Shown: one piece after another, positions 26,246 through 35,169 of the stretch
How positions within the stretch are numbered: the stretch's first letter is position 1
Layout: each line of letters begins with the position of its first letter
Assembly (NCBI RefSeq): GCF_029892485.1
Contig: NZ_JARXVG010000008.1
Coordinates: 62,001-126,000, forward strand
DNA length: 64,000 nt
From: Variovorax boronicumulans
GTDB taxonomy: Bacteria; Pseudomonadota; Gammaproteobacteria; Burkholderiales; Burkholderiaceae_C
Reading direction: 5' to 3'
Made by a program: the position numbers and the translations under genes
Notes under the pieces: generated by a model
What the model was told of the DNA's origin: nothing
Databases searched by the model: none
What the model saw: only the letters and a program-made list of their open reading frames with translations

Positions 26246-27253
26246 TCAGAACGGCGCGTCTTCCTCTTCCTCGGCGGCATCGGCCGGGGTCGCGGTGGCG
26301 GGTGCTGCCGCTTTCGCGGCGGGCTTCGGCGCTTCGTCCGCCGGTGCCGCGCCGAACGCCGCCTCGCCGCCCAGCGCATCGAGCAGCGCCGGCACCAGCT
26401 GGCCGAGCTCGCCGGTCGCGATCGCAACGTCGGCGTCGTAGTTGTCTTCCTTCTTGCCGCCCGCGGCACCGTCGCCCGTGCCTTCGAGGAACACGATCTT
26501 GCGGATCAGCATGCCGTGCGTGAGTTCGAACGACACGCGGTCGTCCCAGGTGAGCGCCAGGCGCGTGGGGCGTTTGCCGTCGGTGATGTGCTTCTGCACC
26601 TCCTCGATGTCCAGCGGGTGCTTGGCGTAGCGCACCACGGCCTTCGAGTCGTCCGAGGCCTTGAGCTCGCACTCGCGGTCGATGGTGAAGCCGGCCGGCG
26701 GCTCCTGCGTCAGGAGCCAGTTGGCCATGGCGGCGGCGGGCTCGATCTGCGTGTTGATCAGCGCCACCGCAAAGCCGTCGAGCGACTTCACGAGGCTGGT
26801 GACCACTTCGTCGGCGCGCGAGGCGTTGCCGCTGTTGATCACGAGGCGGTTCTCGGCCTTGTCGATCCACACCGCGACGCGCGCGCTGCGGGTGAAGGCC
26901 ATCGGCAGCAGCTCCAGGGTGATGTCTTCCTTGAGCTCCTTCTTTTCCTTCTTGCCGGGCTTGCGGCCGGTGGTGGCCTCGATCTGCGCGCAACGCTCGT
27001 TGAGCTTGCGGCGCACCACGGAGCCGGGGACCTGCTTGCTCTCGATCATGTATTCGACGAGCCACTGGCCGTCGATGGATTCGACCAACGGGCCGCCGGC
27101 TTCGCCGCGGGGCTCGGCCCAGCCGGCGGACTTTTCCTGCGAGGGGCCGCAGGGCTCGAAGCGGTGCTTGCCCAAGCCCTCTTCCGCCTCGGCCAGTGAT
27201 TGGGACCAGGCAGGTTCGATGCGATAGACGATGACGTTCTTGAATACGGACAC
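26246..27253 (-). CDS. rdgC: Recombination-associated protein RdgC
   Basis: This nucleoid-associated DNA-binding protein modulates RecA activity. The 335-residue protein has the RdgC N-terminus FKNVIVYRIE and EEGLGKHRFEPCGPSQEKSAGW, then LLPMAFTRSARVAVWID and the typical LTWDDRVSFELTHGMLIRKI. GTG 27253 is the start: VFKN matches the family and AAGGG lies about nine bases upstream. The C-terminal Ala/Pro/Glu tail makes it somewhat longer than E. coli RdgC. It is divergent from ilvE. Confidence 0.92.
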   Translation of the reverse strand: MSVFKNVIVYRIEPAWSQSLAEAEEGLGKHRFEPCGPSQEKSAGWAEPRGEAGGPLVESIDGQWLVEYMIESKQVPGSVVRRKLNERCAQIEATTGRKPGKKEKKELKEDITLELLPMAFTRSARVAVWIDKAENRLVINSGNASRADEVVTSLVKSLDGFAVALINTQIEPAAAMANWLLTQEPPAGFTIDRECELKASDDSKAVVRYAKHPLDIEEVQKHITDGKRPTRLALTWDDRVSFELTHGMLIRKIVFLEGTGDGAAGGKKEDNYDADVAIATGELGQLVPALLDALGGEAAFGAAPADEAPKPAAKAAAPATATPADAAEEEEDAPF

Positions 27254-27384
27254 GGAAACCCTTTTTCCACTGGTTTGCACAACCGGCCATTGTCGGGCAC
27301 CCCGTTCCGGGCGCCGCCGTAAAATCGAAAGCTTTTGCGACGGCCCCTGTCGCACCCCCACACCGTTCCCAAAGGAATCAGGAA

Positions 27385-28338
27385 ATGAGCTCGATCCCCC
27401 CCTCGCTGGACGACCGTGACGGCAAGATCTGGATGGACGGCGAACTCGTGGACTGGCGCGACGCCAAGATCCACGTGCTGAGCCACACGCTGCACTACGG
27501 CTGCGGCGCCTTCGAGGGCGTGCGCGCCTACAAGACGGCGGACGGCGGCACGTCCATCTTCCGCCTTGCCGAGCACACCGAGCGCCTGTTCAACAGCGCC
27601 AAGATCCTGCGCATGAAGATTCCCTTCTCGCACGAAGAGCTCAACGAAGCGCAAAAGCAGGTGGTCCGCGAGAACAAGCTCGAGAGCTGCTACCTGCGTC
27701 CGCTGATCTGGATCGGCTCCGAGAAGCTCGGCGTGAGCCCCAAGGGCAACAAGATCCACGCCATGGTCGCGGCCTGGTCCTGGGGCGCCTACCTCGGCGA
27801 AGAAGGCATGCGCCGCGGCATCCGCGTGAAGACCTCCAGCTACACCCGCCACCACGTCAACATCACGATGACGCAGGCCAAGTCGGTGAGCAACTACACG
27901 AACTCGATCCTCGCGAACATGGAAGCGCTGGACGACGGCTACGACGAAGCGCTGCTGCTCGATGCGAGCGGTTTCGTGTCGGAAGGCGCGGGCGAGAACA
28001 TCTTCGTGGTCAAGGGCGGCGTGGTCTACACGCCCGACCTCTCGGCTGGTGCGCTCAACGGCATCACGCGCAACACGATCCTGCACATCTGCAAGGACCT
28101 GGGCCTGGAGCTGGTGCAAAAGCGCATCACGCGCGACGAGGTCTACATCTCCGACGAAGCCTTCTTCACCGGCACCGCCGCCGAAGTGACGCCCATCCGC
28201 GAACTCGACCGCATCGAGATCGGCAACCGTGGCGACGGCGGCTCGCGCGGCCCGATCACCGAGAAGATCCAGTCTGCCTTCTTCGACATCGTGAACGGCA
28301 AGAATCCCAAGTACGCCCACTGGCTCACGAAAGTCTGA
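27385..28338 (+). CDS. ilvE: Branched-chain amino acid aminotransferase
   Basis: This class IV PLP aminotransferase makes valine, leucine and isoleucine from their keto acids. The 317-residue protein has the PLP lysine in TQAKSVSNYTNS, LHYGCGAFEGVRAY near the N-terminus, and the phosphate/cofactor stretch SEGAGENIFVVK, SGALNGITR-like SAGALNGITRNT and FFTGTAAEVTPIRE. ATG 27385 has an AGGA ribosome site. The next gene starts nine bases after its stop, so they are probably cotranscribed. Confidence 0.94.
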   Translation: MSSIPPSLDDRDGKIWMDGELVDWRDAKIHVLSHTLHYGCGAFEGVRAYKTADGGTSIFRLAEHTERLFNSAKILRMKIPFSHEELNEAQKQVVRENKLESCYLRPLIWIGSEKLGVSPKGNKIHAMVAAWSWGAYLGEEGMRRGIRVKTSSYTRHHVNITMTQAKSVSNYTNSILANMEALDDGYDEALLLDASGFVSEGAGENIFVVKGGVVYTPDLSAGALNGITRNTILHICKDLGLELVQKRITRDEVYISDEAFFTGTAAEVTPIRELDRIEIGNRGDGGSRGPITEKIQSAFFDIVNGKNPKYAHWLTKV

Positions 28339-28346
28339 GAAAACAC

Positions 28347-28556
28347 ATGTCTACCAATGCAGTCGTCGAACTCCTGGCCAAGGAGCTCAACCATCAGGGC
28401 GGCGTGTTCTGCCCCAGCCCCAAGGCCGACATGAAGCTCTGGAACAGCCACCCCAAGGTCTACCTGGACGTGGCGCGCACCGGCGAGGCCAAGTGCCCGT
28501 ACTGCGGCACGGTGTACCGGCTGAAGGCCGGCGAAACCGTCTCGGCCCGCCACTGA
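28347..28556 (+). CDS. Zinc-finger (zf-CHCC) domain protein
   Basis: The 69-residue protein has the CHCC zinc-binding set C22, H35, C50, C53 (FCPSP, WNSHPKVYLD, CPYCGTVYRL). This domain is found in the NDUFS6 subunit of mitochondrial complex I and in small stand-alone bacterial proteins commonly found beside ilvE in Burkholderiales. A function in complex I assembly has not been shown for the bacterial forms. It lies nine bases downstream of ilvE. Confidence 0.9.
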   Translation: MSTNAVVELLAKELNHQGGVFCPSPKADMKLWNSHPKVYLDVARTGEAKCPYCGTVYRLKAGETVSARH

Positions 28557-28557
28557 C

Positions 28558-28977
28558 GTGACGCTGCGGGGCCTGCTGTGCCGCTTTGCAGCGGCCTACC
28601 TGGTCCTGCTGGTCGTCGTCGCCGTGGTGCTGAATCTGGCGGGTGCCAGTTCCCACACCAGCGGCAACGTGGCCTCCTTGCTCGCCGCGGTGACGTGGGT
28701 GTGCATGGACTTCGCCAAAAAGAACGGCCGCTACTTCACGCCCGACGAAAAGAAACGCGCCATCGTGGGCATGCTGGTCATCGACATGGTCATGCAGGCG
28801 GCAGTGACGGCGGCGGCTGGCCTTTTTTCCGGCGCGCCGGTCCTTGCGCTCGGCCCCACGATGCTGGTGCTGCTGTTCGTCGGCGTGCTGCACGCGCTGG
28901 TGATCTGGTTCTTTGTCGGCTTCGCCGGCAAGCAGCAGGTGGCAGCCGAAGCCCGGCGCAACAACAAGAACAACTGA
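28558..28977 (+). CDS. ABZJ_00895-family membrane protein
   Basis: The 139-residue protein begins at GTG 28558, one base after the previous stop. It has about four hydrophobic helices: LLCRFAAAYLVLLVVVAVVL, the short region before WVCMDFAKKNGR, and two at about residues 68-90 and 98-122. The FAKKNGRYFTPDEKK loop is typical of the uncharacterised ABZJ_00895 family. It is the end of the ilvE operon and converges with the next gene at a one-base gap. Confidence 0.75.
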   Translation: MTLRGLLCRFAAAYLVLLVVVAVVLNLAGASSHTSGNVASLLAAVTWVCMDFAKKNGRYFTPDEKKRAIVGMLVIDMVMQAAVTAAAGLFSGAPVLALGPTMLVLLFVGVLHALVIWFFVGFAGKQQVAAEARRNNKNN

Positions 28978-28978
28978 T

Positions 28979-30079
28979 TCAGGGCGCAAGGACCACAGGG
29001 AGTGTCTTCTGGTCGCTGCGCCATTCGCCGCGCAGCGTGGTGCCTTCTGATTTGAGCCGCAGTCGCGCCTTGGATTCGGATTCCTCCAGGTCCAGCACGC
29101 CGTTCCGGTATTGACCAGACACGGAGATGGGCTTGCGATAGCGGTCGTAGAAGTACACCGCGTTCACCTGCCCATCGCCGCCGCCGGTCAGCGGCAACCG
29201 CAGCGTGATCGGCAGCCGCCCGTCGATGCTGCCGCGCAGCACCTGGCCGAAAGGCGAGGAGGGCGCCGGGGCGTCGCCCTCGCCGAGCAGCAGCGCGCGG
29301 CCGTAGCCTGTCAGCCAGGGCTTGAGCTGCGAAGCTGGCAAGCGCGTGCTGAAACTGCCGATGTCATCGAGTGCGCGCATGGCGTGATTGCTGCAGCGGC
29401 CCTGTGCGAACAGCACGGCGCCGGTTTCGATCTCCATCCGGCCCACGCCCTCGATCTTCCGGTACTCGGCGTCCCTGCGGGACAGGCAGTCCTCATACAG
29501 GTCGATTGAGGCGTCGTAGTCATCGGCCGATCTGCCATCCCTGGATTGCGGTGCCTTCTTCGCTTTTTGCAGCGACGCAATTTCCTTTCGAAGGGTCGCG
29601 GCATTGTTCGCGTCGACCTTGCCGGCGATGGCTTGCAGTCCCTGCGGCGTGAACAGGTCCTGCACCTCGAGGTGGCGGCCGGTTGCCGCATCGAAGGCAT
29701 GGGCGTATGTGAAGGGCTCGCAGTAGGCGCCGCAACCCTCGCCCTCGATACGCAGCGACAGCAAGCGCGCGTCGTTGCGCAGCACCGTGTAGCCGAGCTC
29801 CGGCATGTTTTGCCATTGCTGCCCGCCCATCCCGCGCAGACCGTCGGCTGCACGCACTGGCGCCGGGATCTCGAAGGTCTCCAGGAAGAGCCACTGGTTG
29901 ATGCGCGTTGCGACTCGGGTGTCCTCCGACTGGACGAAGGGAAACTTCTGGTCGGCGGTTTTGCCAGCCTGCCGCGTGAGCGTCTGCACGTTCAGCGAGG
30001 CAGCCTGTGCGCCGCCGAGGGTCCAGGCAAGTGACGCGGCGATCAGGCCCTGCCAGAGCCATAGGCGAGGAAAGCGCAT
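28979..30079 (-). CDS. Exported DUF3298/RsiV-like protein
   Basis: The 366-residue protein starts at ATG 30079 with a Sec signal (RFPRLWLWQGLIAASLAW, then AQAAS). The middle contains a stretch like the DUF3298/RsiV fold: ARLLSLRIEGEG, YAHAFDAATGRHLEVQDLF. RsiV binds lysozyme in Bacillus, but many family members are uncharacterised. The C-terminal third (about residues 280-366) looks like a beta-rich module with LRGSIDGRLPITLRLP. It is 10 bases downstream of the O-antigen ligase-like gene, suggesting a cell-envelope role, which is an inference. Confidence 0.72.
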   Translation of the reverse strand: MRFPRLWLWQGLIAASLAWTLGGAQAASLNVQTLTRQAGKTADQKFPFVQSEDTRVATRINQWLFLETFEIPAPVRAADGLRGMGGQQWQNMPELGYTVLRNDARLLSLRIEGEGCGAYCEPFTYAHAFDAATGRHLEVQDLFTPQGLQAIAGKVDANNAATLRKEIASLQKAKKAPQSRDGRSADDYDASIDLYEDCLSRRDAEYRKIEGVGRMEIETGAVLFAQGRCSNHAMRALDDIGSFSTRLPASQLKPWLTGYGRALLLGEGDAPAPSSPFGQVLRGSIDGRLPITLRLPLTGGGDGQVNAVYFYDRYRKPISVSGQYRNGVLDLEESESKARLRLKSEGTTLRGEWRSDQKTLPVVLAP

Positions 30080-30089
30080 GCGATGTCTT

Positions 30090-31337
30090 TCAGGCTTGCG
30101 CGGCGAGAGCCGGCGTCTTGGGCCAAGGCCACAGGTCGCGCCACGGCGCGGGGTCGTTCTTTTCTTGCGCGAGCCGCAGGTACACCATCGCGATCCACAG
30201 CAGCGCGAGGCCGATCTGCGCATCGCGCATGGCCGAGTTCACGCTCGATGCGATCAGCGCGATCAGCGTTGCGGCCAAGGCATAACGACCCGCGATGTCG
30301 GGGCGTTTCCATGCTTGCCACACAGCCGCGACCATGATGACCAGCAGGCTCAGCAGCGCGGGCAGGCCGCCCTGCGCGCCGACCCAGAGGAAGTCGTTGT
30401 GCGGCATGTTCGAGTCGGCGAACAGGGCCGGGCCGCGCTTGTGCCATTGGCTGGTCCAGCCGCCGATGCCCCAGCCGGTGAGTGGCCGGTCGGCGATCAT
30501 GCGGCCCGTGTCGCGGTACATGTAGTAGCGAATGACCCAGCTTCCATGGAAGACAGCGCCGGTCTGCGCTTCCTCGATTTCCTGCAGGCCGGTCTCGACC
30601 TTGTGCTGCAACTGCGGCAACTGGTAGAGCGCGGCTCCCAGCACGACAGCCCCCAGCACCAGCGCGCTCACCAGCATCTTCAGATGGTTGCGCCACTGGT
30701 GGATGCACACCACCGGAATCACCAGCAGCAGCGCGAGCACCGAGGTGCGCGAGGTCAGCGGCAGCGCCACCACCAGGCCCAGCCCGAGCATCAGCACGAA
30801 GGCCGGAACGGCGCGCAACGGCTTGTGCGCGGCGATCTGCGCAATGCCCCACACGGCGGCCGTGGCGGCCACCACGCTGAACAGCAGCGCGTTGCTGATC
30901 GATTTGTTGCCCACCTCCATGACCACCGCGCGCAGCGGCGACCAGACCGGAAAGCCGATGGCGTAATAGAGCACGATCAGCAGGATGTTCAGCGCCGCGA
31001 TCAGCAGGAAGCCGCGCAGCGCCCAGATCGCTTCCTCGCGCGTGAGCGCCATCGCCATCAGGATCGTGAGGCCGATGCGCAGGCCGTGGAACAGGTTGGA
31101 CGGGGTTTCGGGGTAGTGCGGCCCGAAGGCCAGCACGAGGAGGGTCCAGGCCAGGTAGGCCACCACCGGCCACCACAGCGGGTTGGCGCGCAGGCGCGCG
31201 AAGCGTTCGCTGTAGCCGCCGGCGATGAGCATCGTCACCAACAGGAGGATGGCCGACAGGTAGGTGACGCCGACCGGCATGAACACCACCAGCCCCCAGA
31301 ACATGGCCGCGGGCCGAACGATGTGCGATCTCTGCAT
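30090..31337 (-). CDS. O-antigen ligase/polymerase family protein
   Basis: This is an integral membrane glycosyl-lipid ligase or polymerase of the Wzy_C/WaaL superfamily, 415 residues with about eleven hydrophobic helices. The large periplasmic loop between residues 245 and 310 contains TGRMIADRPLTGWGIGGW and SNMPHNDFLWVGAQGG, matching the family signature with its H-N-D region. It could ligate O-antigen to lipid A core or modify another glycan; no glycosyltransferases are nearby. The downstream exported protein gene is 10 bases away. Confidence 0.85.
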   Translation of the reverse strand: MQRSHIVRPAAMFWGLVVFMPVGVTYLSAILLLVTMLIAGGYSERFARLRANPLWWPVVAYLAWTLLVLAFGPHYPETPSNLFHGLRIGLTILMAMALTREEAIWALRGFLLIAALNILLIVLYYAIGFPVWSPLRAVVMEVGNKSISNALLFSVVAATAAVWGIAQIAAHKPLRAVPAFVLMLGLGLVVALPLTSRTSVLALLLVIPVVCIHQWRNHLKMLVSALVLGAVVLGAALYQLPQLQHKVETGLQEIEEAQTGAVFHGSWVIRYYMYRDTGRMIADRPLTGWGIGGWTSQWHKRGPALFADSNMPHNDFLWVGAQGGLPALLSLLVIMVAAVWQAWKRPDIAGRYALAATLIALIASSVNSAMRDAQIGLALLWIAMVYLRLAQEKNDPAPWRDLWPWPKTPALAAQA

Positions 31338-31412
31338 AGGGGCGGGATTTTAGGTGGGGCTCATGGCCCCAACCTGACCGCGTGGTGTCCCTTGGAAAGG
31401 GATTCGGGCGTA

Positions 31413-32612
31413 TCAGTGGGCGGGCGCGACCACCGGCAGGCGGATCACGAAGCTCGCGCCGCCCTCGGGCGCGTCTTCGCAGCGCACCGTGCCGCCGTGC
31501 CGCTCGGCAATCGACTTCACCAGCGCCAGCCCCAGGCCCACGCCGCCGTTGCGCTCGCTCGCGCCGGGCAGCCGGTAGAAGGGCTCGAAGATGCGTTCGC
31601 GCAAGGCTGGCGGCACGCCGGGGCCGCGGTCGTTGACGCGCACCGTGGCAAAGCCGTTCGTGCTGCCCAGTTCCACGCTGATGCTGCCGGCGCCGTAGCG
31701 GCGCGCGTTCTCCAGCAGGTTGCGGATCGCGCGGCGCAGGAGGCGCGACACGCCGGGCACCGTGAGCGTTGCGTTGTCGGTGCCCTCGGCCAGGTCGAGC
31801 TCGGCATTCACCTGCGCGCATTCCTCGGCGGCCAGGCCGGTCAGGTCGACCGCTTCGATGGTGCCCATGTCGGCCTCGCTGGCGTCCAGCCGGCTCGCGA
31901 GCAGGATCTCGTCGATCAGCTGGTCGAGTTCGCCGATGTTGCGCGAGATCTCCTCGCGCGACTTGGGGCTCGGCTGGTCGCCCATCAGTTCGAGGCTCAT
32001 GCGGATGCGCGTGAGCGGCGAGCGCAGCTCATGCGATGCGTTGGCCAGCAGCGACTTGTGCGAGCGCACGAGCTGCTCGATGCGTTCGGCCGATGCGTTG
32101 AATCTTTTGGAGAGGTCTGTCACTTCGTCCTGCCCTTCTTCGGTCACGCGCACCGAGAGATCGCCCTCGCCCCAGCGTTGCACGCCGCGCTGCAGCGATT
32201 CCAGCCGCTGCGTGATGCGCCGCACGATGGGGTAGACGCCCAATGCCACTGCCACGCCCACCAGGGCAATCATCCAGCCCAGCCCGAACGGCGTGCGCCA
32301 TGGTGCGAAACCGCCGCTGCCGGTGGGGCGCTCCCGAGGCGCCACGCGCAGCGTGATGGCCTTGCCGTCGCTCAGCGTCACGTCGAATTCCAGCCCCTGG
32401 CCCGGCACGCGCAGCGCGGTGCCGGAGCCGATGGTCCGGTCCTGCGCATCGAGCACCACCACGTTGCGCGGCACCGGCGCCAGGCGCTCGCGCTCGGCCT
32501 CGGCGGCCTCGCGCACGATCCAGTTGGCCATCAGCGTGAGGATGACCACGCCGCCCACCACCGCGAGCCAGATGCGGACGTAGAGGTGGCGGGAGTACAG
32601 ATTGCGCAGCAT
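31413..32612 (-). CDS. Two-component sensor histidine kinase
   Basis: This inner-membrane sensor kinase has 399 residues. Transmembrane helices are at about 14-31 and 112-131, enclosing a periplasmic domain of about 80 residues. A HAMP linker runs to about residue 185. The phosphoacceptor is H194 in NASHELRSPL, and the ATP-binding N, G1 and G2 boxes are NLLENARRYG, NDRGPGVP and GVGLGLALVKSI. It resembles CpxA/RstB-type kinases. The start ATG 32612 is clean, whereas upstream in-frame sequence comes from a repeat. Its cognate regulator gene lies upstream across that repeat. Confidence 0.92.
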   Translation of the reverse strand: MLRNLYSRHLYVRIWLAVVGGVVILTLMANWIVREAAEAERERLAPVPRNVVVLDAQDRTIGSGTALRVPGQGLEFDVTLSDGKAITLRVAPRERPTGSGGFAPWRTPFGLGWMIALVGVAVALGVYPIVRRITQRLESLQRGVQRWGEGDLSVRVTEEGQDEVTDLSKRFNASAERIEQLVRSHKSLLANASHELRSPLTRIRMSLELMGDQPSPKSREEISRNIGELDQLIDEILLASRLDASEADMGTIEAVDLTGLAAEECAQVNAELDLAEGTDNATLTVPGVSRLLRRAIRNLLENARRYGAGSISVELGSTNGFATVRVNDRGPGVPPALRERIFEPFYRLPGASERNGGVGLGLALVKSIAERHGGTVRCEDAPEGGASFVIRLPVVAPAH

Positions 32613-32726
32613 CACGAGAAGAGGCGGCCGCCGCCGGGCCGCCCCAAGGCGAGCCGCGCCTCCCCCCCCGGGGGGTGGCGAATTACACGGAGCGCAGCGA
32701 GTGAAAAGCCGGGGGGCTGACATTTT
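32613..32726. repeat. Intergenic GC-rich repeat between regulator and kinase genes
   Basis: This 114-base spacer separates two genes that normally overlap or abut. It has a run of G/C blocks (GGCGGCCGCCGCCGGGCC, then CCCCCCCCGGGGGG), followed by GCGAATTACACGGAGCGCAG and GCCGGGGGGCTGACATTTTT. I recognise this type of sequence from intergenic regions of Acidovorax and Variovorax genomes, which makes it a probable dispersed repeat. The CCCCCC/GGGGGG core can form a hairpin. Only one copy is visible in this window. Confidence 0.5.
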
Positions 32727-33449
32727 TCAGTCTTGCTGCTTGGCGAACACGTAGCCCACGCCGCGCACGGTCAGGATGCGCTTGGGGTTCTTGGCATCGA
32801 CTTCTATGGCGGCGCGGATGCGGCCCATGTGCACGTCGATCGAACGGTCGAAGGCTTCGAGCTCGCGGCCGCGCACGGCTTCCATGATCTGGTCGCGCGT
32901 GAGCACGCGGCCCGCGCGCTCGGCCATCGCCACCAGCAGGTCGAACTGGTAGGAGGTGAGATCGGCCATCGCGCCAGCCACCGACACGGTGCGCGCGTTG
33001 CGGTCGATCTCCAGCGTGCCGAAGCGCATCACGGTGGAGGCTTCGCTCTCGGTGGCGTTTTCGCTGCGCCGGCGCAGCACCGCGCGGATGCGCGCCAGCA
33101 GCTCACGCGGCTCGAAGGGCTTGGGCAGGTAGTCGTCGGCGCCGATCTCCAGGCCGATGATGCGGTCCATCGGGTCGCCCTTGGCGGTGAGCATCAGCAC
33201 CGACACCTTGGAGATCGGGCCTGGCAGGGCGCGGATGCGGCGGCAGACTTCGAGCCCGTCGGTGTCGGGCAGCATCAGGTCGAGGATCACGAGGTCGGGG
33301 GCGTGCTGCTGCAGCTGCTCGAGGCCGCTGGCGCCGTCACCGGCGTGGTTGAAGGCGAAACCCGACTGCGTCAGGTATTCGCCCACCATCTGCGCCAGGC
33401 GGGCGTCGTCTTCGATCATCAGGAGTTGGGGGGTGCTCATGCGCTTCAT
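32727..33449 (-). CDS. OmpR-family response regulator
   Basis: This is a DNA-binding response regulator of 240 residues. The receiver domain has the acidic pair in MIEDDARLAQ, the phosphorylated D57 in LVILDLMLPD, T in MLTAKGD and K in YLPKPFEPRE. The OmpR-type winged helix follows, with TSYQFDLLVAMAERAGRVLTRDQI and RVGYVF-like RGVGYVFAKQ. A second possible start is ATG 33440 (MSTPQLL). It is paired with the kinase gene downstream across a repeat. Confidence 0.93.
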   Translation of the reverse strand: MKRMSTPQLLMIEDDARLAQMVGEYLTQSGFAFNHAGDGASGLEQLQQHAPDLVILDLMLPDTDGLEVCRRIRALPGPISKVSVLMLTAKGDPMDRIIGLEIGADDYLPKPFEPRELLARIRAVLRRRSENATESEASTVMRFGTLEIDRNARTVSVAGAMADLTSYQFDLLVAMAERAGRVLTRDQIMEAVRGRELEAFDRSIDVHMGRIRAAIEVDAKNPKRILTVRGVGYVFAKQQD

Positions 33450-33502
33450 GGTCGTCCAAAGGGAGCAAGCGGGCTTGAACGCTCCGTAAAGTTGGGTAAA
33501 CC

Positions 33503-35161
33503 TCAGGCGTGCATGTCAACCGGAGGTGCTGCGAAAAGCATAGCGGCCGGACTCGTGGCAGCGGGTGGTGCCTCCGGTTTCTCGTCGAGAAGGGCTTGCA
33601 GGGCGCCGGCGTCCACGTCCGGATCTGCCGCTCGCGCCCGCGCAAGGATCTCGCCGGCCAGCTGTCGCAGCATGGCCGTGGAATCCTGGATGCGCGCCTT
33701 GAAGCCGGCATCGTCCAGCGTGTCCTTCAGGCTGCGGTTGAGTTCGGCGAACCACGGCATCGCGGCCTGGTCGAGCATCACGGCCGGGTTGCTCTTGTTG
33801 CTCGATGCCGACCAGTCGCGCATCAGCCGCTGCACCGCGAAGTTCAGCCGCTGGCAGTGCTGCAGCTCGTCCTTCAGGCCGCCGAGCGCGGGCAGGTCGG
33901 TCAGCCGCCGCTGGAAGAAGATCTGCGCGAGCACGCCCCAGTAGTAGGCGTAGTCCCAGATCACCTTCACCGGCAGCACCTCGGGGTCGCCGAAGAGCGG
34001 GTACTGGTCCTGGTAGAGGGCGAGCGTGCTCTCGTAGAACGAGTGGTAGAGCTGGTCGTAGACCTGGGCCCGCGCTTCCAGCGGGCGGCCGGCGCGGTCC
34101 TGCGCGATGAGGTCGGTGATGTAGGTGTTGCCAATCGCGATGAAGTCGCTGCCGGGCGAATAGAAGGGGTCCAGAAAGAGTCCGGCCTCGCCCGTCATCG
34201 CCCAGCGGTTGCCCGAGAACACCTGCTTGCAGCCGTGCGAGAAATGCTTGAGGAACGCGAAGTCCTGCAGCAGATGGCGCTTGTGGTCCAGCGCCTCGTA
34301 CAGGCGCGGCTGGTAGGTGGCGAACCACGCCATGGCCTTCTCGAAGGTGTCGATGGTGTCCAGCGGGTGCAGCTTCGGGTCGGCCACGATGCCCACCGAA
34401 TGCGAGCCCGAGGCCAGCGGGATCAGCCAGGCCCAGTAGCCGGCGCCCACGAAGTGGTTGGTCGAGAGCCAGCGCGCCTGCGGGTCGCAGCGCTCGCGCC
34501 ATTCGGCGTTGTCGCTCCAGTCGTCCACCGCGATGCGCTCGCCGATGCGGAACCACACCGCGTTGACGTCGTGCGGATTGGACTCGGCCAAGCCGAGCTT
34601 GCGCTTGAGCATGCCGGCGCGGCCGCAGGCGTCGATGAGCCAGCGCGCCTCGGTGGCATGGCGCTCTTCACCGCGGGTCCATTCGATGCGGTGGGGCGCC
34701 CCGGGGTTTTCGGAGTTGTCGGCGAGGTCGATGCGCCGCACCAGCGCGCTGTCGACGAAGCGCACGCCGCAGCGGGCGGCCTCCTCGGCCAGGAAGTTCT
34801 CGAAGATGCCGCGGTCGATCTGGTAGCTGGGCACCGCCAGGTAGCGGCTCGCGCCGATCTCGGTGACGTTGTCGATGTCGCTGCGGCCTTCGCTGAAGAA
34901 GAAACGAAAGCCGAACTTGCGCAGCTGCGCCTCGTCCATGTGGGCCTTCAGGCCCAGCACCGTGTCGAAGTAGTGCGCCCCGATCTCGACCGACGATTCG
35001 CCCACCTTGTGGGCGGCGTGCGGCACCGGATGCGTGCGGCGCTCCAGCACCAGCACCTTCAGGTCGCCGAAGCGCTGCTTCAGTTGGATCGCCAGCGTGA
35101 GGCCGGCGAGACCGCCTCCCATGATCACTGCGTCAAAAGAATCCAGCGCAGTGTCGGTCAT
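33503..35161 (-). CDS. Flavin-dependent halogenase-like FAD oxidoreductase
   Basis: The 552-residue protein is a flavin monooxygenase-fold enzyme of the tryptophan-halogenase superfamily. Visible are the FAD-binding GGGLAG at residues 15-20, KVGESSVE near 52, the halogenase-type WxWxIP motif as WAWLIP at 243-248, and GEAGLFLDPFYSPGSDF near 330. K82, in LRKFGFRFF, could correspond to the catalytic lysine of halogenases, but I cannot align it with certainty. Such proteins occur in aryl-polyene and xanthomonadin clusters. It follows the chain-length-factor gene by eight bases. Whether it halogenates or hydroxylates is open. Confidence 0.82.
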   Translation of the reverse strand: MTDTALDSFDAVIMGGGLAGLTLAIQLKQRFGDLKVLVLERRTHPVPHAAHKVGESSVEIGAHYFDTVLGLKAHMDEAQLRKFGFRFFFSEGRSDIDNVTEIGASRYLAVPSYQIDRGIFENFLAEEAARCGVRFVDSALVRRIDLADNSENPGAPHRIEWTRGEERHATEARWLIDACGRAGMLKRKLGLAESNPHDVNAVWFRIGERIAVDDWSDNAEWRERCDPQARWLSTNHFVGAGYWAWLIPLASGSHSVGIVADPKLHPLDTIDTFEKAMAWFATYQPRLYEALDHKRHLLQDFAFLKHFSHGCKQVFSGNRWAMTGEAGLFLDPFYSPGSDFIAIGNTYITDLIAQDRAGRPLEARAQVYDQLYHSFYESTLALYQDQYPLFGDPEVLPVKVIWDYAYYWGVLAQIFFQRRLTDLPALGGLKDELQHCQRLNFAVQRLMRDWSASSNKSNPAVMLDQAAMPWFAELNRSLKDTLDDAGFKARIQDSTAMLRQLAGEILARARAADPDVDAGALQALLDEKPEAPPAATSPAAMLFAAPPVDMHA

Positions 35162-35169
35162 GGTGTGTG

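Noticed and set aside
27290-27325. Possible ilvE promoter, TTGTCG with TAAAAT downstream
   Set aside because: The spacing of 24 bases is too long for sigma-70, and no better -35 was seen at the right distance.
31353-31374. Stem with GGGGC and GCCCC arms between the kinase and ligase genes as a terminator
   Set aside because: The stem is six base pairs and no T tract follows on the minus strand.
29805-32720. Very long open frame on the plus strand (over 900 codons) opposite the ligase and kinase genes
   Set aside because: It is antisense to three genes with clear family motifs, has His/Arg/Gln-rich low-complexity translation and no recognisable domain. It is a product of high GC at third positions.
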